64,000 nt of DNA from Opitutales bacterium (GTDB lineage: Bacteria > Verrucomicrobiota > Verrucomicrobiia > Opitutales > UBA953): assembly GCA_017935025.1 (NCBI GenBank), contig JAGBIL010000010.1, positions 1 to 64,000 of the forward strand, written 5' to 3'. Shown piece after piece: positions 25,317 through 34,377 of this stretch. Every line of letters starts with the position of its first letter. Position 1 is the stretch's first letter. A model generated the notes under the pieces. It saw only the letters and a program-made list of their open reading frames with translations. It made no database searches and had not been told where the DNA came from. The translations under genes were made by a program, and so were the position numbers.

Positions 25317-26021
25317 TCAGTTTTTCCTGTTGAGCTTTTTCTTCAGAACTTTGGCATCGGGAAGGTCCGCATCATCGTGCTCGGCGACATCGCGACGCAG
25401 ACGTGGTAAACTGATGTGGTATTTCATCGCAACGCAGCGCAACACAATCACACTCAGCGCCGTTATAATCTGAATCGCCGCAGAATCACGCTCCAGTCCC
25501 AGTTGCAGGCAAATCGCGAAAACGATTCCGCCGAAAACGCACGCCACCGCGTAAATATCCTTGCGGAAAATCAGCGGTTCGACATTGATGAAAATATCTC
25601 GGAAAACGCCGCCGCCGGCACCCGTTACCATCCCCATAAGGATCGCGACCCAAATCGGGAAGCCGAAATCGAGCGCTTTTTCAATCCCGATAACGGTAAA
25701 CATGCCCAACCCGACGGCATCGAACATAAAGATGGAATCGTTCATGCGCAACAGCCAGCGCCCGAGCACCAAAACCAAAACCAGCGCAAATGCGACGACC
25801 AGCAGATAGAAATATCCGCCCAACCAGAACGGCTCCTTCGTGCACATCCAAAACGGTGTTTGCCCGAGCATGATGTCGCGCAGGGTTCCTCCGCCGCAAG
25901 CCGTCGCCAAGCCGACGATATACGCTCCGAACAAATCGAAGTGCTTTGCCGAAGAACGGCGAATTCCCGAAATCGCAAATGCGAAAGTCCCGATATAGTC
26001 AATAAGTAGTGTCAGCGTCAT
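25317..26021 (-). CDS. TRIC / UPF0126 family membrane protein
   Basis: A 234-residue, seven-helix membrane protein with the tandem UPF0126 repeat. The first repeat carries GTFAFAISGIRRSSAKHFDLFGAYIVGLATACGGGTLRDIMLG; the second carries FDAVGLGMFTVIGIEKAL ... MGMVTGAGGGVFRDIFINVEP. The family includes prokaryotic TRIC-type cation channels and glycine-transport proteins (YicG), so the substrate is open. It is the last gene of the minus-strand block beginning at the mre genes; its start is 25 bp from the PP2C stop. Confidence 0.85.
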   Translation of the reverse strand: MTLTLLIDYIGTFAFAISGIRRSSAKHFDLFGAYIVGLATACGGGTLRDIMLGQTPFWMCTKEPFWLGGYFYLLVVAFALVLVLVLGRWLLRMNDSIFMFDAVGLGMFTVIGIEKALDFGFPIWVAILMGMVTGAGGGVFRDIFINVEPLIFRKDIYAVACVFGGIVFAICLQLGLERDSAAIQIITALSVIVLRCVAMKYHISLPRLRRDVAEHDDADLPDAKVLKKKLNRKN

Positions 26022-26046
26022 AACGCAAAACGATTAAAAATTATTC

Positions 26047-26790
26047 CTACGAGACGAACGCGACAACCGCCGTCGAATTGTCGCAACCGCCGGCTTCGTT
26101 CGCGGCGGCAATCAAGGCATCGACCACGCTTTCCGGCGTTCCCGCGGCATCGCTGAGAATCGCTTCGATTTTTTCGGTGCTCAACATTCGCGTAACGCCG
26201 TCGGTCGCCGCCAAAATTCGGTCCCCGGATTGCGTTGCCAGAGAAAAAACCTGCGGCTCGCAATTTCCTGCCACGCCGAGCACGCGCGTCAGTGTATTCG
26301 TGTACGCCTCCGGAAAATCCCGATTCCCGTGCGCCAATTCCTCCGCTGCGAGCGTGTGTTCTTCCGTCAGGCGTGCGAACGTGTTCCCGCGAAGCAGAAA
26401 AATAGCGCCGTCGCCGATGTGCGCGCAGTGCAAAATTCCGTTCTCACCGCGTGCGACCACGTCCAGCGTTGTACCGATTCCAAAGCCGCCCGCGAGCTCT
26501 TCCCCGAGCGCGTCGAGTTTCGTATCCAAAAGCTGATACAAATATTTAAAATCCGGACGCGTCGACAACGGGAATGCGCTATTTTTCTCAAAAAACTCCC
26601 GCACGCCCTCCACCGCCGCAGCGCTCGCACGATCACCGAATTCCAATCCGCCGACGCCGTCCGCGACCGCAAAAAAATTCCTGTATGCGCCCTCGCAAAA
26701 AAACGCATCCTCGTTTTCTTGCCGCACGCGCCCGACATCACTTTTTCCGGCGATGGACCAAAACGTGTTTTTCTGCGGGGCGGCAGGCAT
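26047..26790 (-). CDS. PP2C-type serine/threonine protein phosphatase
   Basis: A 247-residue PPM-family phosphatase. Motifs in order are SDVGRVRQENEDAFF, FAVADGVGG (metal-binding Asp), HIGDGAIFLLR, LTEEHTLA and GDRILAATDGVTRML, with D-N-S-T near the end. This is the bacterial Stp/PrpC pattern. No partner kinase is in the window, but it ends the mcs block: mcsB stops five bases upstream of its start. A joint role with McsB in protein-phosphorylation control is possible, although McsB modifies arginine, not serine. Confidence 0.93.
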   Translation of the reverse strand: MPAAPQKNTFWSIAGKSDVGRVRQENEDAFFCEGAYRNFFAVADGVGGLEFGDRASAAAVEGVREFFEKNSAFPLSTRPDFKYLYQLLDTKLDALGEELAGGFGIGTTLDVVARGENGILHCAHIGDGAIFLLRGNTFARLTEEHTLAAEELAHGNRDFPEAYTNTLTRVLGVAGNCEPQVFSLATQSGDRILAATDGVTRMLSTEKIEAILSDAAGTPESVVDALIAAANEAGGCDNSTAVVAFVS

Positions 26791-26795
26791 AAGAA

Positions 26796-27884
26796 TTACT
26801 TCAAAAAATCGGGGAAAGCGGGAGGCTTGACGGCGGAAAGCGTCTCACGAAACAGACGTCCGCGCAAGAGATTTTCTCGTGCACCATCACAAACAACACC
26901 TCGAAACTCCGCACGGCAGGCGATGTGTGCGTGTCCTTTTTCCGCCCAAAGATCATCTATGCGTTCCCGTGTCTCATTCGGGAAATATCCCGCGTCGCAC
27001 GCAAGCCGCAAAAGCGAAAGCAACTCCGTTGCCTCGTCGGCGGAAAGAGACACTGCGTAACGCAAGTTCCCGTAAGCGCGGGCGATACGATCGGCGAGGT
27101 CGGCGCGTTCCCGCGAAAAAATCCGGCGGCGCGCCGCGAGCTCCTGTTCGGCGATGTCGCTTGTCCAGCGCCGCATAAGCGCCAGCGTTTCCGCCTCGCT
27201 GATCCCGAGCGTGTATTCGTTAGAAATCTGAAAAACGCAACCGCGCGAGTCCGAGCCTTCGCCGAAACAACCGCGCGCGGTCAGACCCACGGCGTTGAGC
27301 GCGCGCACGATTTTTTCCATTTGCCCGTCCATAACAAATCCGGGCAGGTGCATCATCACGGAAATGCGCAAGCCCGTTCCCGCGTTGGTCGGGCACGCCG
27401 TCAAAAATCCGTATTTTTTCGAGAACGCGAAATCCAAGTGAGCGGCGAGCGCTTTATCCGCCTCGCGAACACATGACCACGCCGCGCCCAAATCATTTCC
27501 CGGCGCAAACGCTTGAATCCGCAAGTGATCTTCTTCGTTGACCATCAGTACGATTTCCCGATTGCGCGCGATTATCGCTCCCGCACCGTCGCCGGAAAGA
27601 TCCTGCGAAATGCAGTGCCGCTCAATCAGAAAATTCCGCCGAAGAGCGGAAAGTTTATCTGTTTCGAAACAAAACGCATCGCGCAACGAAGGGATTTTCT
27701 CCGCCGCTGCGGAGATTGTTTCCAAAACTTCCCGCCTCCGCTTCGCGTTCGCCCAATTCGGGAACGGCGTTCCCGCAAGATTTCGGGCCAAACGCACGCG
27801 CACGCCGAGTGCGCAGGGCACAGAACTCCACGCGCGTTCCCGCGAAGCCGTTTCCGTCAGAAATTCGTCAAACGTCCCGCTCAT
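26796..27884 (-). CDS. mcsB: Protein arginine kinase McsB
   Basis: A 362-residue phosphagen-kinase-fold protein that phosphorylates arginines and marks proteins for ClpCP degradation in Bacillus. It carries GVRVRLARNL near the start, the NEEDHLRI motif (about 128-135), the catalytic-region Cys in TACPTNAGTGLRISVM, and GVC-type residues near the end. It overlaps mcsA by four bases, giving coupled translation. ClpC and CtsR are not in the window. Length is normal (about 350-360). Confidence 0.93.
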   Translation of the reverse strand: MSGTFDEFLTETASRERAWSSVPCALGVRVRLARNLAGTPFPNWANAKRRREVLETISAAAEKIPSLRDAFCFETDKLSALRRNFLIERHCISQDLSGDGAGAIIARNREIVLMVNEEDHLRIQAFAPGNDLGAAWSCVREADKALAAHLDFAFSKKYGFLTACPTNAGTGLRISVMMHLPGFVMDGQMEKIVRALNAVGLTARGCFGEGSDSRGCVFQISNEYTLGISEAETLALMRRWTSDIAEQELAARRRIFSRERADLADRIARAYGNLRYAVSLSADEATELLSLLRLACDAGYFPNETRERIDDLWAEKGHAHIACRAEFRGVVCDGARENLLRGRLFRETLSAVKPPAFPDFLK

Positions 27885-28558
27885 TTTTCGTTTCCTCCGG
27901 AAGAGGATTTTTTACGGCGCGCAACACCCGAACGCGTTCCCGCAGAAGATTTTTTCGCGGAGGTTTTCGATGTCGCGGATTTCTCCGGAGATTTTTTCGC
28001 GCTTTTGCGCGGCGTTTTTTTCGGAGTTTCAAGTGCGTGCAAGGCATCGCGTAGCTTCGCCGCCAACGCGTAGTCTTCTTTTTCGACCGCTTCTTTCAGG
28101 CGCAATTTCAGATTTGCCGCCTCAAGAGATTTTTCGTCCGGATTCTTCGTATCTTTTTCTGCGGGAACGCTCTTTCCCGCATCGCCGCGATAATCGCGCC
28201 CACGCTGAATTTTCGGCAAAAGCTCAGAAATTTCCTCAGAAAAAATCTCATAGCAATGCGGGCAACCGAAAAGGCGTTTTTTGTCAAAGACAACATCCGT
28301 CATGCCGCAGACGGGGCATATTTTGTTCGGTTCGCGTCCGGCATTGTCCGCCGTCGTCTCCTCTGAAGCGGTCTTCCCGCCCGCCGCCAGCGTTTTGGCG
28401 AGCATTTCCGTAAATTTCAAAATCGGCAATTCCGCCACCTTGCTTTTTGCCGCGCATTTTTCGCAAAGATGTACTTTATGAATTTTCCCGTCCACAATCT
28501 GCGTCAGATGCACGGTCGCCGGGGCGCCGCAGATATTACATTTGTAGTGTTCGCTCAT
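27881..28558 (-). CDS. mcsA: McsA-like zinc-finger/UVR activator of McsB
   Basis: I set the start at MSEHYKCNICGAP (28558); 225 residues. Four CxxC zinc clusters appear (CNICGA, CEKC, CPVCGM, CPHC) followed by a UVR-type helix (LKLRLKEAVEKEDYALAAKLRDALHAL), the McsA arrangement. Beyond it lies an unusual 60-residue Lys/Ser/Thr/Ala-rich tail (PKKTPRKSAKKSPEKSATSK...) that ordinary McsA lacks. Such a tail could bind nucleic acid or be a phosphorylation target; this is inference. The last four bases overlap mcsB. Confidence 0.88.
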   Translation of the reverse strand: MSEHYKCNICGAPATVHLTQIVDGKIHKVHLCEKCAAKSKVAELPILKFTEMLAKTLAAGGKTASEETTADNAGREPNKICPVCGMTDVVFDKKRLFGCPHCYEIFSEEISELLPKIQRGRDYRGDAGKSVPAEKDTKNPDEKSLEAANLKLRLKEAVEKEDYALAAKLRDALHALETPKKTPRKSAKKSPEKSATSKTSAKKSSAGTRSGVARRKKSSSGGNEK

Positions 28559-28645
28559 GGGGATTTCTACCTGTGCAATAATGCAATCCATTCCGACCGC
28601 ATTTTCAATCAGAAACTCCCCTCGCCCCGTCGGGCACCTTACGGT

Positions 28646-30715
28646 CTAATCGTCGGGGAGATATTCGTCAAAAATCGGGAAATTCGCTTCAAACGGCGGC
28701 TCTGCGGGAACGGTCTTTTCCGGAGCCTTGTAGTAAAGTTCTTTCCAGCGTTTCAAAATCGCACCGACAACGGGACCGGACGCGCTCCCGCCGCCGATAT
28801 TCTCTCCGGGCAAACCCTCCAAAACAACGGTTACGGCAATTTTCGGATCACGCGCGGGAGCAAATGCCGTAAACCACGCAAGCGTCGTTTTTTTTCTCGG
28901 GTCCCACTGCGCCGAACCCGATTTTGCCGCGATTTCCAAGCCCGGAACCTGCGCCTTTTTTCCCGTTCCCGCAGCGACGCACTCCGTCATGCCGCGCAAG
29001 ATTTCCGCGTACGCTGCGTCCGGAATATCGAGCGGCTCGCCGCCGTGATCGACGCGGGAACGCGCGCGCGCGGGATCGTGTACGACGGACGGGCGCGTGC
29101 GTGTTTCCTTGCGTGCGAGCGATGCCGTCATGCACGCGATGTGCATCGGCGACGTGAGGTGAAAACCTTGTCCGATTGCGGCGTTTGTCGTATCGCCCGC
29201 CACCCAACGCCCACGCCCGTCGTCGAGTTTGTACTTCGGGTTGGCGACGACGAGCCTGCCGAGCACGTCGGACTTGGCTTCGCGCAATTCCATATTGACG
29301 TGTTCGCCGAAACCGAAGCGGAAGGCTTCCGTCGCAATCGGCTCTATCCCGAGAATGAGCGCCGCGTTGTAACAGTACACGTTGGACGAAACGCGAATCA
29401 TGCGCGCGAGATCCACCGGGCCGAACGCAACCAAATCGTGCTCGGGTTTGCGTTGGCGGTTGACGGTGAGAAACGCGCCGCAGTCAAATTTTTCCGTCGG
29501 AGAAATCGGACCGGACGGGCGGTTGGCGGCGGCGGAGTGCGGCGCGACTTTGGCGATGGTTTCGGAATCGTTAAATGTTTTTGAACGCATGGCGGCAATC
29601 GCCGTAATGAGCTTGAACGTCGAACCCGGCGGATAGCGACCGATGAGCGCTCGGTTCCAGAGCATACGATTTTCTTCGAGAATTTTGTAATATTCCCGGC
29701 TAAAACCGTCGATGCCTTCATTCGGGTCAAACGCGGGAGCGCTCGCAAGCGCGAGAACTTCTCCGGTTTGCACATCGAGCACAATCGCCGCTCCCGCGCG
29801 GGAACGCATATCAAGCGCTTCTTCTGCGGTTTTTTGCAGCTCCAAATCGACGGAGGAAACAAACGCCGCGCCCTTTTCCGGCGTACGTTCGTCAAGTTTT
29901 TTGTGCAGGTAGCCGAGATTGTCCACCTGCCAAAGCTGATAGCCGTCGCGCCCGCGAATCGTTTCGTCAAAGCAGCGCTCGATGCCGAAACTCCCCTGCT
30001 TGCCTTCGCGCGGCGTAACGCGCACGCCCGTTCCGGTATCCGGCAAATCCTCGCGGATTTCGCCGTCGTCGCTGACCAGGCGCCCGATGAGGTGCGCCGC
30101 AAGTTTCCCGTGCGGGTACGTGCGTTCCGTTTCGACAAAAAGTTGTTCCGGCGCATCTGTCGGAAACGCTTCGAGGAAACGCGCCTTCTCCTCCGGCGTA
30201 AGTTTTTTCGCCAGAGTAAACGGAAGTGCGCGCGCTTCGTTGAGGTGGCGCGAAACCTCTGCGGGATCGAGCGTGCGGGAACGCCCGAGCACGCGATTCA
30301 CGCGGTCGAGGTGTCGCTGAACGACTTTTGTTACTGCACTTGCGCGCAAACGCGCCGTGTCGATTTTCATTCCGGAAAATTTTTTCTGCTCGCGGCGGGC
30401 GGCGCGAATGTCGCGACGCGCTTCCACGGAAAACTCCTCGCGCAACGAGCCCAAATCGATCACGACGGAATAACGCGGGCGGCTCGAAACCAGCACGTTC
30501 CCGTGGCGGTCGAGAATATCGCCGCGCGCGGCGGGAACGGTAACGTAGCGCGAACTTTGACGCTCGTACTGCTGCAAGTAATCGTCGCGCTTAAAAATCT
30601 GGCGCACCGCCAAACCGCCGAGCAAATAAAGTATCGCCGCTCCGATCAAAGCGCCGACAATCACCACGCGGCGCGGGCTGATTCCGTTGACGCGCGTATC
30701 TCCCAAGCGGCTCAT
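28646..30715 (-). CDS. mrdA: Penicillin-binding protein 2 (elongation transpeptidase)
   Basis: A 689-residue bitopic transpeptidase for cell elongation. The ATG at 30715 is chosen because it overlaps the mreD stop by four bases. One N-terminal membrane helix (RRVVIVGALIGAAILYLLGGLAV) precedes a pedestal domain. The penicillin-binding triad is complete: SxxK in PPGSTFKLITA, SxN in VSSNVYCYNAA and KSG in AAKSGSAQW. The third motif is KSG rather than KTG, as in many PBP2s. No rodA follows; the next gene is mcsA. Confidence 0.94.
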   Translation of the reverse strand: MSRLGDTRVNGISPRRVVIVGALIGAAILYLLGGLAVRQIFKRDDYLQQYERQSSRYVTVPAARGDILDRHGNVLVSSRPRYSVVIDLGSLREEFSVEARRDIRAARREQKKFSGMKIDTARLRASAVTKVVQRHLDRVNRVLGRSRTLDPAEVSRHLNEARALPFTLAKKLTPEEKARFLEAFPTDAPEQLFVETERTYPHGKLAAHLIGRLVSDDGEIREDLPDTGTGVRVTPREGKQGSFGIERCFDETIRGRDGYQLWQVDNLGYLHKKLDERTPEKGAAFVSSVDLELQKTAEEALDMRSRAGAAIVLDVQTGEVLALASAPAFDPNEGIDGFSREYYKILEENRMLWNRALIGRYPPGSTFKLITAIAAMRSKTFNDSETIAKVAPHSAAANRPSGPISPTEKFDCGAFLTVNRQRKPEHDLVAFGPVDLARMIRVSSNVYCYNAALILGIEPIATEAFRFGFGEHVNMELREAKSDVLGRLVVANPKYKLDDGRGRWVAGDTTNAAIGQGFHLTSPMHIACMTASLARKETRTRPSVVHDPARARSRVDHGGEPLDIPDAAYAEILRGMTECVAAGTGKKAQVPGLEIAAKSGSAQWDPRKKTTLAWFTAFAPARDPKIAVTVVLEGLPGENIGGGSASGPVVGAILKRWKELYYKAPEKTVPAEPPFEANFPIFDEYLPDD

Positions 30716-31356
30716 TCTTCGTCCACCTCCCGTTCGCCGACCAAGTCGATTCCGCACAGACGATACAACGAAACGACAGCATCAAAAAACCACCAGCCCG
30801 CCAAAACGATGAATACGGACGAAACCGCCGCCGTCGCCAAAAAACCGCCCCAAAACGCAAACGTGCCGAGTTCGTTCCAACTGAACGCAAACGCCCAAAG
30901 CAGAAACACGACAAAATTCAAAATCAGGGCGCACACCAACCATTGTTTCGGCGAAGACAAATCGATGTACGCACGCAAAAATCTCAGCGCCAAAAAGAAA
31001 ATCACCAACCATGTAACGCCGAACCCGACGGGCGCGGGAACGACAGTCGTCATTTCGCCGAACAGAAAAAGTTTTTCCCCGACGGCAAACAACGCCGAAT
31101 CCATTTTTTCAAACGGAATCGGCAACGAAAAATCGAACAGAAAACCGCTGACTAAAACCACGGCGAGCCCGCGCGGGAACGGCATCAGCAACGACGGCAC
31201 AATCACAAGCAAGCCCGGCGCGAAAATCGCCAAATTCCACGGCGAAAGCGCATCCGAAACCGTTCCCGCCAGAAAAATCCAAATATACGCAATCACGCAC
31301 GCCGGAATCCAATAAAACGCCCCGACGGAAAAAAACTTTCTTATCGCCTCGCCCAC
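30712..31356 (-). CDS. mreD: Rod-shape protein MreD-like
   Basis: A 214-residue membrane protein with about five or six hydrophobic helices (VIAYIWIFLAGTV, LAIFAPGLLVIVPSLLMPF, WLVIFFLALRFLRAY, LVCALILNFVVFLLWAFAF). Sequence identity to MreD is not obvious by eye. The call rests on its position between mreC and PBP2, its size and its helix count. The four-base overlap with the PBP2 gene supports coupled expression. Confidence 0.75.
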   Translation of the reverse strand: MGEAIRKFFSVGAFYWIPACVIAYIWIFLAGTVSDALSPWNLAIFAPGLLVIVPSLLMPFPRGLAVVLVSGFLFDFSLPIPFEKMDSALFAVGEKLFLFGEMTTVVPAPVGFGVTWLVIFFLALRFLRAYIDLSSPKQWLVCALILNFVVFLLWAFAFSWNELGTFAFWGGFLATAAVSSVFIVLAGWWFFDAVVSLYRLCGIDLVGEREVDEE

Positions 31357-31374
31357 GTTCCCGATTTCTCCTTT

Positions 31375-32238
31375 TTATTCCGTCGCCACAAAATTTTTCA
31401 GCACACCCGGGTCAACGGGAACAAGAATCGCCGCCTCCTCAATCGCCGCCACGCGCTGAGCCAATTCCACGGGAACTTCCCGGAAAATTCCGTCGGCGGT
31501 ATTCGTCGGAATTCCTGCGAGGAAACCGATTTTCAGCCCCGCCGGAAAAATCCCGCCCAATCCGGAAGTAACAATCTCAAGTCTCGGCGCATTTTCCGGA
31601 AAAACCGTATCCGCCGGAATATCAAAAATCTTTCCGGATGCCGCACGAAACGGCGACGCTCCCGCGCCCTGATACGTAACCGCGCAATTCTCCACGCCGG
31701 CAATACTCGCGGAAATGCGAAAAGCCGGAGACGAAATCAGCTCCGCCACGCAGGTCGATTCAAACACCTGACGCACGCGCCCGACCACGCCGTACGCATT
31801 CACCACGGGGCAACCTTCGCAAATGCCGTCCGCCCTGCCTTTGTGCAAAATGATTTGCTGCCACCACATACTTAGGCGGCGCTGCACGACGCGCGCGGGA
31901 ACGGTGCGAAACTCCGGACGCTCCTGCATACCGAGCAGTTTTTCCAAACGCGCATTTTCCTCTTTCAGCGCACCGTTTTGCGCAACTTCGTATTGGAGCG
32001 TCGCCGCAAGCCGCGCCGTGTCGCGTCCCGCGCGAATCAGATCGTTTTTATCGCGGGAACGCATTTCCCAATAGCGCGCAAGGTCGCTCATCTGCGACGA
32101 AAGCACCAGCGACGGAGCCTCAAACTCGTAGCCGGCATTGTAAACCGCGCGCCGGAAAGCCGCCGGGGCAAACCACCAGACAATCATGCCCACGAACAGG
32201 AAAAAAAACGGGCGCAGATTTCGGGATTCCGGCGTCAT
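31375..32238 (-). CDS. mreC: Rod-shape protein MreC
   Basis: A 287-residue protein with a single N-terminal membrane helix (FFFLFVGMIVWWFAP), a coiled-coil (residues about 65-100, ALKEENARLEKLL) and the beta-barrel domain (VPARVVQRRLSMWWQQIILHKGRADGICEGCPVVNAYGVVGRV) characteristic of MreC. It scaffolds the elongation machinery in the periplasm. It sits 50 bp downstream of mreB and is followed by mreD 18 bp later. Confidence 0.92.
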   Translation of the reverse strand: MTPESRNLRPFFFLFVGMIVWWFAPAAFRRAVYNAGYEFEAPSLVLSSQMSDLARYWEMRSRDKNDLIRAGRDTARLAATLQYEVAQNGALKEENARLEKLLGMQERPEFRTVPARVVQRRLSMWWQQIILHKGRADGICEGCPVVNAYGVVGRVRQVFESTCVAELISSPAFRISASIAGVENCAVTYQGAGASPFRAASGKIFDIPADTVFPENAPRLEIVTSGLGGIFPAGLKIGFLAGIPTNTADGIFREVPVELAQRVAAIEEAAILVPVDPGVLKNFVATE

Positions 32239-32287
32239 TTTTTATCGAAGCACTTCCGGCGGGAACGCCCGAAAAAACAGCCCGGCA

Positions 32288-33304
32288 TCAGCGAAGCAAC
32301 GAGGCTTTGCCTTCCTTTTCAATGATCGCTCCCGTACCGTTGACGACACAACGCAAGGGATCTTCCGCGACAAAGAACGGCATTCCCATTTTGTCGCTCA
32401 AAAGGCGATCCAACCCGCGAATCATCGCGCCGCCGCCGGCAAGCGCCGCACCGCGGTCAAGAAGCTGTCCGGCGGATTCCGGCGGGCAAACTTCGAGTGT
32501 TTTGGAAATACCTTCGATAATTTCGTCGAAGTTGTGTTTCAACGCTTCGCGGATTTCGACCGAATTGACCGTTTGCGCTTTCGGCAAACCGGAAATGGAA
32601 TCGCGACCTTTGATTTCGAGGGAAAGCTCCTGATCAAGCGGATACGCCGAGCCGATTTGCACCTTGATGCGCTCCGCCGTTTTCGAGGCGATTACGAGCC
32701 CGTAGGCGTTTTTAACGTAGTTGACGATACTCTTGTCAAACTCGTCCCCGCCGACGCGGATGCTTCGCGCCGCGACAATCCCGCCGAGAGAAAGAATCGC
32801 AATTTCCGAAGTTCCGCCGCCGATATCGACCACCATCGACGTTTCCGATTCGCCGACAGGAAGCCCCGCACCGAGCGCGGACGCCTTCGGTTCCGGCACC
32901 GTCAAAACGTGCTGCGCTCCCGCGCGGTACGCGGAATCTTTCACTGCGCGTTCTTCCACCGGCGTAATGCCGTACGGCACCGCAATAACGACCGTAAGAT
33001 GCGTCAAAAACGAGTGCTGCCCCGCCTTTTTGATGAAATAACGCAACATATGCTCGCTGACCTCAAAATCCGCGATAACGCCATTTTTCATCGGGCGGAC
33101 AACTTCAATTCCGGAGGGTGCCAAATCCGCCATCTCCTTCGCCTCCAAGCCGATTGCAAGCGGACGGCGCGTCTTCGAATCAATCGCAACAAAGCTCGGT
33201 TCGTTCATGATAATCCCGCGACCTTTGACATAGACGAGAACGTTCGCCGTGCCCAAGTCGATACCGATTGCCGTGGAGAAAATGCCCGGAATTTTCTTAA
33301 TCAT
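32288..33304 (-). CDS. mreB: Actin-like cell-shape protein MreB
   Basis: I set the start at MIKKIPGIFSTAIGIDLGTANVLVYVKG (33304); 338 residues. The actin-fold motifs are clear: phosphate 1 GIDLGTANVLV, SKVAIDSKT-type strand, phosphate 2 MVVDIGGGTSEIAI and the adenosine segment GGAAMIRGLDRLLSDK near the end. MreB filaments organise lateral wall synthesis. Only one or no GGGAACG word occurs in this 1.2-kb gene, consistent with strong protein constraint. Confidence 0.97.
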   Translation of the reverse strand: MIKKIPGIFSTAIGIDLGTANVLVYVKGRGIIMNEPSFVAIDSKTRRPLAIGLEAKEMADLAPSGIEVVRPMKNGVIADFEVSEHMLRYFIKKAGQHSFLTHLTVVIAVPYGITPVEERAVKDSAYRAGAQHVLTVPEPKASALGAGLPVGESETSMVVDIGGGTSEIAILSLGGIVAARSIRVGGDEFDKSIVNYVKNAYGLVIASKTAERIKVQIGSAYPLDQELSLEIKGRDSISGLPKAQTVNSVEIREALKHNFDEIIEGISKTLEVCPPESAGQLLDRGAALAGGGAMIRGLDRLLSDKMGMPFFVAEDPLRCVVNGTGAIIEKEGKASLLR

Positions 33305-33425
33305 AAGCTTCCAAAAAAAACGTTTTGCCAAAAGGAAACAGCAACAGGAAAAAATTGTCAACGGCGCGGCTAAAAAACCGCGATTCGTCAAAAAAACTTC
33401 CCCTTTCCCCGGTCAAAACTTTCCC

Positions 33426-33452
33426 GCGGGAACACAAATTTTGCGTTCCCGC
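33426..33452. terminator. Hairpin made of an inverted GGGAACG-type pair, between mreB and lgt
   Basis: The arms GCGGGAAC (33426-33433) and GTTCCCGC (33445-33452) pair. This is directly after the lgt stop on the minus strand and may stop lgt transcription. Confidence 0.65.
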
Positions 33453-34325
33453 CTAATTCCTCAATTCTTTATTCCTGCGTGCGGCGATGATGAAGGCGAT
33501 TCCGCCGAGAGCGAGAAGCACGGAATAAAATTGTCCGCGCGTCATACCGAGAATGAGGCTTACGCCGATGTCGGGCTCACGGAAAAATTCGTCGGCGATA
33601 CGCACGGCAGCATAAAGCAACGCAGCCTCCCCGGCGATTTGACCGTGCGGGAGCGGGCGTTTCTTCCAAATACGGAGCTGCGTCCAAAGCAGAATCAGCA
33701 AACCTTCGCCCGCAGCCGCGTAAAGTTGCGACGGATGGCGCGGGAGCAGATAGGCGAGCTCCGGCGTTCCCGTAAACGGGTTAAATTTTTCGTATTTAAA
33801 AATCACCGCCCAGGAAACGGAAGTTTCGCGCCCCCAGAGTTCGCCGTTGATAAAATTCGCAATGCGCCCGAAAAAAATTCCGGCGGGAGCGAGCGAGGCG
33901 ATAATGTCGCTGAGTTGCAGAAACGAGCATTTTTGCTTGCGGGCAAAAATCCAGGTGGCAAGCAGCGCGCCGATCATGCCGCCGTGGCTCGCCATACCGC
34001 CGTTCCAGACTTCAAAAACCGAAAGCGGATTCGCGACAAACGCGTCCCATGCGTAGAAAAACACATAGCCGAGGCGCCCGCCCAGCAAAACGCCGACAAT
34101 CAGTGCCACCATAAAGTTGGACTGCGCGTCCGGATTCAGCGGCGAGCGGTTTTTTTTGTAGTAAACGCTGAGCATAATCGCGCCGAAAACAAATCCCGCG
34201 AGGTATGCCAGCCCGTACCAGCGAATGCCTTCGAGCATCCAGCCTTCGGGAAAGCGAAACAGAAACGGATCCAAGTCGTGTACCCAAAATCCGGGAGTAG
34301 GCATCGGTGTGGTGGTCGGAATCAT
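33453..34325 (-). CDS. lgt: Prolipoprotein diacylglyceryl transferase
   Basis: A 290-residue membrane enzyme adding diacylglycerol to the lipobox cysteine of prolipoproteins. The Lgt signature HGGMIGALLA is present, along with GRIANFINGELWGRET and PRHPSQLYAAAGEG, the other conserved loops. About seven membrane helices are visible. The many lipobox-bearing proteins in the window (bamD-like, lptE-like, cyclophilin) are its expected substrates. It is upstream of mreB in the same strand block. Confidence 0.96.
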   Translation of the reverse strand: MIPTTTPMPTPGFWVHDLDPFLFRFPEGWMLEGIRWYGLAYLAGFVFGAIMLSVYYKKNRSPLNPDAQSNFMVALIVGVLLGGRLGYVFFYAWDAFVANPLSVFEVWNGGMASHGGMIGALLATWIFARKQKCSFLQLSDIIASLAPAGIFFGRIANFINGELWGRETSVSWAVIFKYEKFNPFTGTPELAYLLPRHPSQLYAAAGEGLLILLWTQLRIWKKRPLPHGQIAGEAALLYAAVRIADEFFREPDIGVSLILGMTRGQFYSVLLALGGIAFIIAARRNKELRN

Positions 34326-34377
34326 AAAATCAAATCAGGTCAATCAGGTAAATTTCGCTCGCGGGAACGCGCACATT

